Assembly (NCBI GenBank): GCA_036429605.1
Contig: JAVFKD010000004.1
Span: 3,472,001 to 3,536,000, forward strand
Direction of reading: 5' to 3'
DNA length: 64,000 nt
Origin: Cladobotryum mycophilum
Lineage: Eukaryota; Ascomycota; Sordariomycetes; Hypocreales; Hypocreaceae
The translations under genes were made by a program, and so were the position numbers. The notes below the pieces were generated by a model. That model ran no database searches. It had not been told where the DNA came from and saw nothing but the letters and a program-made list of their open reading frames with translations. Numbering within the stretch: position 1 is the stretch's first letter; every line of letters starts with the position of its first letter. Positions 36,101-46,649 of this stretch are shown here, one piece after another.

Positions 36101-36481
36101 AACCGTTGGAAATGTAGTGCTCCGCCACCGCCAACGTCAACTGCGCCAAATTATGACCGATCAAACCGATTAAAGGGCCGTGAAGATGGCCCAATACGTT
36201 GGGTAGAACTTTTGGAAAAGTTCCGGAGCGTCCAAGAGAAAGCGAGGAGAGCTCAGCGACATAGCATTGATGGCGATGACATCCCCTCAGTGGTTGGCGA
36301 ACTTAGAATAGGGGATGGATCCTTGGAGCCCAAAGGCAGAGAGGGCGCTCGGGTTTCTATCGGAGGTCCACCACCGACCAAAGAGGCAGCACCAGCGGTG
36401 CCGCCCAAAAAGTCCGGGCTAGGAAGGCAGTTTGGAAGACTTGGTGGGGCTGTTTCAGGCAAGAATAGGCGTAATCAGTAG
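33198..36481 (+). CDS. VAC14: VAC14, scaffold of the PI(3,5)P2 kinase complex
   Basis: HEAT-repeat scaffold that holds Fab1/PIKfyve and Fig4 on the vacuole membrane. Nine exons: 33198-33265, 33328-33490, 33565-33732, 33798-34461, 34558-35432, 35520-35638, 35705-35784, 35853-36012 and 36118-36481; all phases agree and give 886 residues. The N terminus reads MDANIQRALNDKLYDKRK, followed by GLIGLAAAAIALG, DQDARVRYYACEAMYNIAKV, the PFTRQFLVGWI repeat, and the C-terminal Vac14/Fig4-binding block with AYEQAYNLLQIFGELDMTVN and LIQVDKLVQLIESPVFTYLR. A late segment RWVELLEKFRSVQEKARRAQR is typical of fungal forms. Intron 8 (36013-36117) starts with GC rather than GT. An acidic insert lies at about residues 320-350. 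Confidence 0.94.
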
Positions 36482-36619
36482 GCATTGGAACATACCTAGA
36501 GAGACAACGAATGGCTATATTTATATTTATATATATTGGCGTGTTCGTTCTGGAGTCGGTATTATGGCGGCGGGATGTTGAGCTGGACTTATTTTGTGCA
36601 TGTTCGAATGTTGAACTCA

Positions 36620-37555
36620 TCAACGTCTTTTGATGGGACCCTCACGTTCCACAAGCCCTTCAAATTGAGCATCCCGCCTTGCGGTGACGCCTCGCAGCTG
36701 ACGGCGCATAGCATCTAGCTCTGATCTGGCCGCATCAGGATCGCTAGGGAGACCTGCAAAAGAGGATATCTGTGCATCAAGCTCCCTCTTACGGGCCATT
36801 AAGGCAAGATAGGCTTGCTCTTCGCGGGCAACATCATCCACTCCTGGGTGCGATGAACCAATAGAGGCCTCAAGGTTTGCAACCCGGTCATGAAGGTCTG
36901 GCAGCTGGGCAGACATTGCCTTGATCTTGCGCTGGATGTCCAAATTCTGCTTGGCCAGGTCAGACGGTGGCTTATATTCATCCCCTTGTAGCGCACGGAG
37001 GAGTTGTTCAGCAACCTCATTTTCCTTTTGGAGTTGGCGCTCAAATATTTCGACACGAGACTTCATCTGTTCATTTTCATAGATTGCACCCTGAAGCCGG
37101 AGCATCGTGCGACCAAGATCTTGGGGATCAGCATAGGCAGTGCTGGCCTCAGCGCACAGACGGGCGAGGGCATCTAGAGCGTTACTGCCGTCCTTGCGCA
37201 AGCTTTGCTCAATGGCGCCGAGAAGTTCGTCTGTCATCCCCGGAGGTCCACGATTACTATCGGGGCTAACATCACCGTTGGTAGAGTTTAACTCTTGGAG
37301 TGCCGCATTATCAGCACGAGCAAGCAGGCGTCGTTGGTCATCAGCAGCCTCATTTAGGGAGACCAGGGACAGAAGAACTTTGAGTGTGTCTGGGTTGCGT
37401 TCAAATGGCGGAAGGGAGCTACTTCGACTAGGGAACTTTGAAGCCAGCCAGTTATCAATATAGGACCAGTCGCGGGCTGTTGAGGCAGCAATGCGAGCGA
37501 CAGAAGGAGAGAAAATGGCTGCCGTGCTATCGTGAAGGAGACGATGATGGGCCAT
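36620..37555 (-). CDS. HAUS1: HAUS augmin-like complex subunit 1
   Basis: Augmin nucleates branching microtubules in the spindle by recruiting gamma-tubulin; HAUS1 is a coiled-coil subunit present in many filamentous fungi but not in budding yeast. The frame is intronless; the Met at 37555 (MAHHRLLHDSTAAIFSPSVA) gives 311 residues and is preferred to 37654, whose extra 33 residues are hydrophobic leader-like. Recognisable parts are RDWSYIDNWLASKF, ERNPDTLKVLLSLVSLNEAAD and long heptad-rich helices over the last two thirds. It is convergent with VAC14 (138 bp) and divergent from the P58IPK-like gene. Confidence 0.82.
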   Translation of the reverse strand: MAHHRLLHDSTAAIFSPSVARIAASTARDWSYIDNWLASKFPSRSSSLPPFERNPDTLKVLLSLVSLNEAADDQRRLLARADNAALQELNSTNGDVSPDSNRGPPGMTDELLGAIEQSLRKDGSNALDALARLCAEASTAYADPQDLGRTMLRLQGAIYENEQMKSRVEIFERQLQKENEVAEQLLRALQGDEYKPPSDLAKQNLDIQRKIKAMSAQLPDLHDRVANLEASIGSSHPGVDDVAREEQAYLALMARKRELDAQISSFAGLPSDPDAARSELDAMRRQLRGVTARRDAQFEGLVEREGPIKRR

Positions 37556-38202
37556 GGAGGGCAATAAAAAAGCAGTTATAGTAAGTTTATCTTCCAAGTT
37601 TTGAAAATATCGTGGGATGCCGTTGAAAGGGCAGAACTGACTGATAACATTCATTGGGCATCATTGGAGATCTGGGGGCGCTTTCTAAGGGTGTGTGGGG
37701 TAACGCTAGAGTTGATCAACGTACATAAGATGGGAGGTACAACTAAGATACTTGGTACCTACTACCTTAGTAGTAAGTACTAGGTACTATTTGAGGGCGC
37801 AGTGTGCAAGTTCTCTTTCCCGTTCTGGAGCACTAAAACGGCACCGTACCTTGCATAGGCACCTATAGTACCTTGGTACTCTGTAGTACTTGTGGCTAAT
37901 GAGACCCTGGCTGCTGTGAATACCAAAGGACACGCATCATTTCAAACTTCTTGACTTAAAAGATAACACTGACATCCATATCGTTAAGACCACCTTTCCA
38001 ACTCTTTCTACCTGTACTTCCGTTGATTCGTTGGTTCATCTACAACGCAGTCTTTTCTCATTCTTACTTACTACAACTACTTCACGAACTCAATCTTTCT
38101 CCTTTCTCTACATCGAACTTTTTGATAACTCCCTCCGCCCTGATCCCAGAGTTGTTATCGTTCTTGTTTCGTCCTTCATCTTAACCTTCCTCGACCACGA
38201 TC
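37556..38202. other. Divergent region HAUS1 / P58IPK-like gene
   Basis: About 650 bp with a dense GGTACT/TACCTA cluster at 37735-37890 and a pyrimidine-rich leader from 37990 running to the downstream ATG. Confidence 0.5.
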
Positions 38203-39854
38203 ATGCGCTTCGACCTCTCGAGGCTGGCTGTCACAGCCAGCGTGTTGGCCACTGCCACTGCCATATCGCCGCAAGATATACCTACAGACGTGCCTGTATC
38301 GACTCTTCTGACGTCAGCGCAGACACACCTTACAAAGGGCGAAACTAGCGAAGCCTTGATCTACTACGACGCTGCTATTGCGCGAGACCCCACAAACTAC
38401 TTGTCCTTCTTCAAGAGAGCCACTACATACCTGTCTCTCGGTCGCGCAAGTCAGGCGACACATGATTTCCACAAAGTACTCGCCTTGAAGCCCGGTTTTC
38501 AAGGTGCACACATGCAACTCGCCAAGATCAAATCCAAAGCTGCCGATTGGGATGATGCCCGGAAAGAATATACTGCTGCTGGTAAAGGAGAGGATTCGGT
38601 CGAAATTGAAGAGCTCAATGCTGCCCAACAGGCTGCTATACTTGCCCTCACCGCGAAGCAGAACGGACAATGGGAAGACTGTGTCAACTATGCAGGGTCC
38701 GCTATCCTCGTCGCTTCTAGAACGCCAGCTTTGCGAGAGATCAGATCACAATGTCGTTTCGAGCGTGGCGAGGTTGAGGAGGGGATGGGAGACTTACGTC
38801 ACCTCCTTCAGATGCGATCTGGAGATACCCACCCTCATGTTGTCATATCTGCGACTACCTTCTACGGTCTTGGAGATTTAGATGGCGGCATCTCTCAGAT
38901 CAGGAAATGTTTGCACTCAGACCCGGACTCTAAGGTTTGCAAGAAACTCCACAGACAGCAAAAGGCTATTCAGAAAGCTCTTTCAAAGGCCAGTGGCCAG
39001 TTGAGCAAAGGTCAGCCAACAATAGTCAGCAAAAGCTTAGTTGGTTCCACAGAAGAGCCGGGTCTCGTTAAGAAGATCCAGGAACAAATTGACGAGCTGC
39101 GCAAGGATGGGAGCATTCCCTCAAAAACAAAAGTGAGATTATACGAGCAAGTAGTGGATATGGTTTGTCAGGCTTATTCAGAGGTACGTCAAGAACAAGC
39201 CTAGTCCCCCATTGTAAATTCGACACCACTTTTTCACTCTTATAATATAGAGAGCGTGCTGACAAGCGGGAAATCTAGTCGAGCAACAAGGAAGCCGCCA
39301 CGTACTGTGACGAGACCTTGCAGTTGAATCCCGATTCCTTTTGGGGACTCCTCCACCGGGGCAAAACCCTCTTAAAACAGGAGGACTTTGAGGCATCCAT
39401 TCATACATTAGAAAAGGCAGCAGAAGCCCACCCGGACAAACGGGAAAAGATCAACCCGATCTTGAACAAGGCACATATTGCACTCAAACGTAGCAAGACA
39501 AAGGATTACTACAAGGTGCTTGGAGTAGCAAACGATGCGGATGAGAGGCAGATCAAGGCGGCTTACCGCAAGGCTTCCAAACAGTTCCACCCCGACAAGG
39601 CAAATCGGCAAGGTATCAGCAAGGAGGATGCGGAGAAGAAGATGGCATCTATCAACGAAGCATACGAAGTACTAAGCGACTCAGAGCTTCGCGCACGCTT
39701 TGATAGAGGCGATGATCCAAATTCTCAAGAGAGGGGGAGCCCATTCCAGGGGAGCCCTTTTGGCGGTGGTCATCCCTTCATGTTCCAACAAGGCGGCGGC
39801 GGCGGCCAGCAATTCAAGTTCAACTTTGGCCAGGGCGGACCTTTTGGGTTTTAG
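38203..39854 (+). CDS. ER-lumenal TPR-DnaJ co-chaperone, P58IPK/DNAJC3 type
   Basis: Predicted ER co-chaperone that binds unfolded protein through TPR repeats and stimulates BiP through its J domain. Exons 38203-39183 and 39279-39854 encode 518 residues. The first 21 residues form a signal peptide with an Ala/Thr-rich core (LAVTASVLATATA). TPR repeats follow, for example AQTHLTKGETSEALIYYDAA and a repeat with YLSLGRASQATHDF. The J domain (about 402-470) contains DYYKVLGV, the catalytic HPD at about 431-433 (FHPDK) and YEVLSDSELRARFD. The tail is Gly/Phe/Gln-rich (GQGGPFGF) without a KDEL-type signal. Length and order match DNAJC3 homologues. Confidence 0.9.
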
Positions 39855-40415
39855 AACGGATTGAAAGGGAGAATCTTAGAGTTATGCATTAGCGGTATTT
39901 GGTGGGGGTTCTTTTTATATTCGTTCTATCATGTTCATTATTTTGCAAGCGCTCCCATAATGGGAAGTAGATTCAAATCACTCGTCCTTAAATACTAGGT
40001 AGTCAAATACGACTGGACTTCCCGTGTTTCTACTCCGAGTCTCTCTTATTTTCAACACGTTTTGAAAAAGATCAGAGATCCATTCAACTTTCGTGCATAT
40101 TTAGCGTTATATCTAGATGCGGTATTATGAACATGCCTCTCTGTATGAGGCTTTCCCCCAACGGGACTTTTGCCAGTAATTGAGGCATTTCATGCGCTAC
40201 TTTTTTGCCTCCACAGAGTTCAACCCTCTCCCCAACTTTAAAGTCAAGGATCACAATCCTCCTCTTGTGTTGTGGACGTAGTAGATGGAAGGAAATTATA
40301 GCCGCGGCAGGTGTCCATCAATTCCTTAGGTTACAGCTGCGACTCTTCTGTGTCACTACGCACGCTGCTAAGCCATTATATTCAATGTGAGAGCTAAATG
40401 CAGCAAAAGCATTAC
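39855..40415. other. Convergent 3' region, P58IPK-like and MRS3/4
   Basis: About 560 bp of 3' flanking sequence, AT-rich; no gene is seen. Confidence 0.5.
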
Positions 40416-41839
40416 TCACAGCGCATCGTTGCGCTTGATAAAATAGGCCCTGGCAATCAGAGTGGTTAGTATTTGCATCATGTGAGGATGGATATACATC
40501 AACATACTTGGAAAACTCATACGCTGACCAGCAAATAGCAGTACTAGGCATAGTTGTGACAACTCTAGGCCGGACGCCCTTGAAAAAGCCCCGCAAGCCT
40601 TCTCTCCGGTATAGAAGCCGGCAACCCCCCAAGAATCCACTAACATTTCTAACTTCTGGGTCAGAGGATGTTCCCCTAGTCTGTAGAATGGTTTTAATGA
40701 CGTCCATAGGTGTTGTAAGGCCAGCAGCAAAGCCACCAGCCACCGCTCCCGCCAAACAATGTGTTAGGGGGTCGTAAGTTTTCTGTGGGTTCATGGCCGT
40801 TGAAATCGACTCATAGGCAAGAAACTGCAGCGCTGTAAACGGAACCGTCATCGAGAGTGTTGTAGGATAAGAAATATAGAAAGCGGCAATTCCCTCATTT
40901 CGATACACATATTTCGCACAATCCACCATGGAGCGATACATTTTCCTGGACTCCTGCATCTGCATGCGTTGTTTAATGACTTGGTGAAAGGCAATAGTTA
41001 GAAAAAGAGCCTAAAGAGAGGCGATTATATCGAAGGGAATAACAGCTGTACTTACCATCGAAGGGGTTCATGAATGCATCGCTAGCAATAGTAGCCGCGG
41101 CGCCGCTTGTTGCTATCCGAGATTTGGTTAGTTTAGCAATTGCAAGACCTGGAATTAAGGTATCTGCTCACCAGCTGCGAGTGGGTGATGGACTCCTGTC
41201 CGATTACCGCCCATGGCATGCTTAACAGCCTCGTAAGTGGCAAAGTAAACAGCGTGAGCAGGCCCTATATCCCTCCCATTAGCAAGTGTTGAGAATGAGG
41301 GTGGAAGACTGTGTAGAAGACCGACCAGCACCGACGATGACACTTGACATGCCGCGCCATAAACTGAAAAAGCCCTCGCTAGCCGCCATTTGGTAGGTAC
41401 TTCGTAGGACACCGGTGGAGGCGGTTGTTGCATTCGGTTGAAGAACTTGCATTCGTGTCTGTTATCAAGGCCATGCCGTTAATACAGTTGTTACAGACTG
41501 GACTATGTGCAGTTTCGGGTCTTCACCTTTATAGCATCAACTGGATACATGACAGTATGCTCCTGGAGAGTAGATTAGTCGTTCATGTTCGATTGACCGA
41601 CGCTGGGTCCAGCCGTGAGGTGAATTCCAGCGAAGCATTTGAGTCTGACGTACAGCAATCCCTGCGAATGCACCGGCCGCCATGTTCTGCAACAGAGAAA
41701 AGTTTGGTGGAAGCGATTCATAGCTACAATTTCGTGTATCAGCAGCGGGCCCTAAGCTCCCCCTCCACTGACGGCAATGAGAATCGCTTGCTCACTCGTA
41801 GTCCTCTATGGGCTCGGCATTTGGCTGTTGCTGGGCCAT
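40416..41839 (-). CDS. MRS4: Mitochondrial iron carrier, mitoferrin MRS3/MRS4 family
   Basis: Inner-membrane carrier importing Fe2+ for heme and Fe-S synthesis. Eight exons: 41796-41839, 41654-41723, 41527-41562, 41326-41458, 41172-41264, 41056-41112, 40508-40979 and 40416-40449; phases agree and give 312 residues. The three carrier repeats show their signatures: YPVDAIKTRMQ, NPFDVIKQRMQM and TPMDVIKTILQTRG. Mitoferrin-type landmarks are YESLPPNFSLLQNMAAGAFAGIAEH, GAGPAHAVYFATYEAVKH, SAYEFSKAYFIKRN. The start is the only Met in the open first exon. Several exons are very small (34-70 nt). MRS3 and MRS4 cannot be told apart, since filamentous fungi usually have one copy. Confidence 0.93.
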
Positions 41840-42805
41840 TTCGGCCACAGCTTCGGAAGCTCCGCCGAACGTGTTTGGGGTTAGGGTAGCCAGATTGGCA
41901 ACAGTAACGAGTCGATAGTATAGGACCGGCTTGAATCACGGTCTCGGTCTCGGTGTCGAAGGCAGGGAATGTGGGTAGTGAAAGGGAATGCGATATCGAA
42001 TTTTGTATCGACGGCGCGGAGTAATTGCTGCGGGCGAACACAGAAGACACACTAGTTGGCCGGGTTGTAGCGGCTGGCGAACCCTGGTGGTAGTGTATGT
42101 AAACTCAAAAGTCGAATAAGTTGACGTTGGATTTAGCGACGAGTTTGCTGTTGAGGCGAAAATGTCACTGGCGCAAGACGTTAATCATCTATCTCGGAGC
42201 TGTATCAATAGGAAAATTTCCCTTCCTTCTCCGTTGACGGTCTCGGAGTCCGGGCCAGGCGAAGTGCTAACCCGGCGACATGCACCTGTATTACTCGGTA
42301 CTAAGTACTTGAGACAAGAGAGAAGATGTTGGAGCTATTAAGTACCTACTAATGTTCTCAGGCGGGCGCAAAGCCTAGAAGCTGATATAGCGTTACTTCT
42401 AATTCAACCCTGATGTTTTTCAACGCCAAGTACCGGCAGCCTGAGGTACTACATGGCAGTACCTGAGGCATACGCTCTCCTAGGGCAGCGAGAAGTCCGC
42501 TTAAATGCCGTCAAAGCGTGCCTTCCTCCAGACACGACATACAGCTGAAATCAGACGTTCATGAATCACGGGAGTTTTTTGCCAGCTCGAGTCAATGGAT
42601 TCGCAACAGAATAATGGAGGTTTACCGACAACACGTACATCTTTCTTTCTTTCCACTCAGTGCATAGAATTCATGAATCATATTAATATGCTGTATGGCT
42701 TCTGACCAAGGAAATGACATCTATCCTACCATAACACCACAACGTTAACCTTTGCTCATAAAGCCCTTCCACTCATTACAAGCCAGAGTGTAGTCATGGC
42801 CCACA
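41840..42805. other. Intergenic region ATG9-MRS4
   Basis: About 970 bp between two minus-strand genes: the MRS4 promoter and leader and the ATG9 3' flank. GGTACT/AAGTACT words cluster at 42293-42480. A 103-codon frame at 41739-42050 mostly overlaps MRS4 exon 1 in another frame and is not a gene. Confidence 0.5.
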
Positions 42806-45622
42806 TCATATCATACCTCCGCGACGATGATGCTGCGTTTGGCGAAGTTGGTAAATTAATCCAAGCACACCAGCTTCGGGTTCTTCTGTGTTTGACGCAC
42901 TATTCTCTCTGCTGAGACCCTTGCCTGGTGATGTTTCCCATGTCGACTCCCCGAGAATCCCTCCACTCTCAGTCACGTCTTCCTCTAATCCCTTGTGTAC
43001 TGTACCCTCATCATATGTTTCCTCGGGGATAAGTCCCTCCGCTCGGTGGGTGCCCCGACGATGTCGAGATTTGTGTAGGCTCTTCGTCCCAAAACTGGCC
43101 GGTGTTGGTTGGTGATGTGGATCCAGAAGCATCGATGCCATTGGAGATGGTAGTGTTATAGGGTGTCCTCCTCGAAGCACTCCACTCGAGCCTATTGTTC
43201 GGCTCCGTGCTCGACCCATCTCAGCACCTCGAATTTGAGAATTCTGGACATCCGCTGCCAAAGTCGGCGAGTTCAGGCTTGGGAAGGCTGGTGGTGGGTG
43301 AAATTGGTGTTGCATGCCTGGGGGCATGTGTCCAGGTATGCCTGTCTTTGGGTTGATGACATAGTTGTCTATGAATCCATAATATGATGCGGCCATCTTG
43401 CCGTGTTTAGTGGCATAGTAGTCCTCTCTAACATCCTGATTCGGGCCCTGTCTTCCCGCATGTTCAGGACCTTTCTTGAAATCAAATACTGCAAAGGAGC
43501 AGACATAGCCAAGCCCATCCACATGGACTGTAAACTCGCGAAAGAAATCCACAATCTGGTCGCTGCACTTGGGTAAAGACAGCAACAACAACATTGGTGT
43601 TGTTAAAATGCCCATCACCTCCTCCAAAAATATGACAACCTTCATCTTGTAAAGTTCTGCGAATTCCTGTTTGACTTCAAAGCTGTGCAGCTTACCCTGC
43701 CAGTGATCTGGCATGTAGTGTGTATACTCAACAACATTCCGCAGCGCATATTCAGGGTTGAATACTGCCGACTCTTCAGATACCATCCCCCGTGAAATTG
43801 CCCATATTCCTCCAAAGACTCCGAGGTAAAAAAGAACAGTCCTATCCTCTGTGATTTCAAATCCTAGAAAGAGTTCCGAATCTAGCAAGGTTCCGACAGC
43901 AAGGATCGCAGTGATGGCCCCGGATATGAATGCGACGCTTCGCGCGATTTCTTCAGTCATACGCTTCGGGAACTGATCAATATACCGTGTGGCAAAGGGA
44001 AATGACATGTGGATTCTTTCGTAAAATATATGCGGCAACTCGTTGAACTCTCGGAATTTCCATTCTGTCAATGATGTATATTTCCGTGCAGCTGCTAGCT
44101 TCGGATCCTTTTGGTATTCCTTTCTGTTCCATTAGCGGTAACTACTTGCTGGTGGTAGGGTAAGACCTACATTATAGTATGTAAAGAAATATACGATCAC
44201 GACATATGCAAGAACTATTGGCGCAAATATGAGGTTGAGGATGCCGGCAAAATAAAACCGTTGCTTCAGCTTCTGACTGAGTAATCCCCGTCGGTCTGCG
44301 CGGAGGAAATCCTGCTGTACTTGACCGAGTTCATTGAAAGCCATATCAAGGATGCAATAATGAAGATACCATTCCATTGTCTTTGAGAATAGTTGTTTAT
44401 CGCGTAGGAATGGTAGCGGCAGTGATAAGTTAAGCAAATCCTTGTTAATCATGGCGATTAGATAATTCTCCTTGCGCATAAGACGATTAGCAATATCATG
44501 GGCGTCGAGTCTTTCTTTGGATTGGCTGCCCATGTAGCGGCGTAGGCTTGGTGATATGTTGCTCGCTGTCTTAGGATTTTGGTCACGCAATGCCATGATG
44601 CGGGCAACGACATCCTGCCAGGATACCGTCTGCATATCTTGCTCAGGGATTTCGAGGAGGTACACAAAGAACTCGCGAATATGAACTAGGCGGCGAATTT
44701 CGAAGAAGTACTGCACCGATTTCCATATGAAAAAGAAAGTGTAAAGCCAAATGCCAAAATTCCAAAGTCCCGACATCTTCTTGGTGCATTGGGATATGAC
44801 AACCTCACCTAACGACCTACTGTGTGGGATTTTTCTGTAGTCAACACATTGACTGAGAAATGTGAGAAGGACAGCCACAAATAATGTTTCCCTATTGCCT
44901 ATTAGTTCATCTATCCCATAGACATATATTGGTCATCAAGCTCACAGCAGCCACAATGCATTTGAACATAAGATGCACCAAATTCCGCCCCCTTCATAAT
45001 AGTCATAGACATCCCTCATGAAGCTATCCAAGTTTGTCGTATTGACCCATCGCCAGAGAGCTTTCTCTCGCCGACCGCCGGTGATTGTGCCACTCATAAT
45101 AGATCTGGGTTGTGCTGTAGATGTGTGTCCGCGTGATACCGCTTCTGGGGGTTGCGGGTGCGCGGCTGTGTTATCCCATTGTCCTCGAGCCTGTGTCGAC
45201 GGAGCGCCGCGAGCCGATCCTGTTTGCAGTCTATTTTTTCGCGCTGCCCGGCCTGTCGTAGCATTCAATAGAGGTACGGCCCCATTAGCTTCCACTAAAA
45301 GGGACTCTGGCACATCATTATCGGCGTCGTCATCAAGATGCTGCCATCTTGGTGCTGCCTCGTGTCGACCATCGGGATGTCTAGGTACACGTTCTACTTG
45401 ACTTCTCCCGCCGTATATAGCGCTATCGACAGTAATTCTGCTATCACCCGCAACGAGAGACTCTGGGTCTAGTTCATGGAAGTGTTGCCGAAGGTTATCT
45501 TCGTCCAAGTTCAACCCTGCTTCCTCGTCTACATGGTCGTCATCGCGGGTGCGTAGTTCTTCGTAGAATGATCTGGTATCCCTTGAGGAAGCAGTGAGTC
45601 GGCCAAAGACTTTGGATGTCAT
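42806..45622 (-). CDS. ATG9: ATG9, autophagy lipid scramblase
   Basis: Atg9 is the membrane protein of autophagy, a trimeric scramblase in vesicles that seed the phagophore. Exons 44946-45622, 44171-44891 and 42806-44119 give 903 residues. The start at 45622 (MTSKVFGRLTASSRD, then SFYEEL) fits the family; MSLDID six codons upstream is the alternative. Landmarks: VNTTNLDSFMRDVYDYYEGGG, QCTKKMSGLWNFGIW, VRQ-equivalent helices, LLEIPEQDMQTVSWQDVVARI, EWKFREFNELPHIFYER, the core segments near YPK-type IDQFPK, and ILTTPMLLLLSLP. Hydrophobic membrane spans occur in all three exons. The C-terminal 230 residues are Pro/Ser-rich and disordered. The intron-2 acceptor (AAAG before GAATACC) is unusual but keeps YYNEYQKDP. 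Confidence 0.95.
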
Positions 45623-46649
45623 ATCGATGTCTAGTGACAAACCGTACTAAATAGCGGCTTGGGAAGTTAAATCAGCAACATTCTCATCATGGGCTAAGAA
45701 ACGTGTGTTGGCCAAGGTCTCAGGTGCTTGCCTACCTAGTCGGTATTTCAAACAATCCACACCTTTAGATGAAGGGGGAAAACAAAGATCTGTCGGTAGT
45801 TCTGAATCCAAGTGAAGCATGCTTCTGATATGGCCGATTTTTGCATGGCAATGTCCAGAGTTAAAATACCATGGCCCAAACCATCTGTCACCAGTCATAG
45901 GGATGAATGGATGATCAGGTGCCTGCCAGTACATGACGCTCTTACCATGTGCGTTTCCATGTTGAACTACGACGTCACGGGATTTGTGCAGATTAATGAG
46001 AGGTACTACTTAGTAGGTACCTACCCTCCTTAAACCCTCTGCTAGTACTTCGTACTTGTAGGTAAAGTAAACAGGTACTATATACCTACTAGGGAGTGCA
46101 TAAGGCACCCTGCCCTCTACTTACCTAGTAGTATTCATGATGCATCTAGTGAATTGGCCAAGATGGTGATGCATGATTTTATTAAAGAAGAAAAAGAAAA
46201 GAAGAGCATGGGATATGACCAGGCCGGTTGGTCAGAAACAAACACGAGTGTGATATGATGTTTTTTTTGGAAGGGGGGTTTGGATAGGCAGATCATACGA
46301 ACATCCTATTAACCATAAAACACGTTAACTACCAGGTACCTACTACTAGGTAGAGGTACTAATAATATGCCTTGCAGGTACCGAGTTGAGCGGAGTACTT
46401 GTAGCAACACCGCCCTAGCGCGTGGAGTTAGGCCGACTAAGCTTGTACTCTGTACTACTAAAAGAGGTACTAGGTAGTGGTCCGAACTCAATATCAACAA
46501 ATGAGCTTGCAACGTTGGCTATGAAATCCTCGCGAAACCACTGGTTCCGGTCTTTATTTGTAGCACTACCATTCTAACGGGCTATACCATGAATTGAACG
46601 CAAGATCTGCTAAAGCCATAATATTTACGACCCTTTATCTCCAGCCAAC
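45623..46649. other. Divergent region ATG9/COG6
   Basis: About 1.03 kb, with GGTACC/TAGTAGGTACC clusters at 46005-46130 and 46325-46480 and an AAGAAAAAG-rich stretch at 46180-46205. No gene is called. Confidence 0.5.

Noticed and set aside
41425..41889. 154-codon plus-strand open frame
   Set aside because: Runs antisense across four short MRS4 exons and introns; a shadow of that gene.
45647..45934. 95-codon minus-strand open frame just upstream of ATG9
   Set aside because: Lies in the probable ATG9 leader and is not in frame with a family-like extension; no features.
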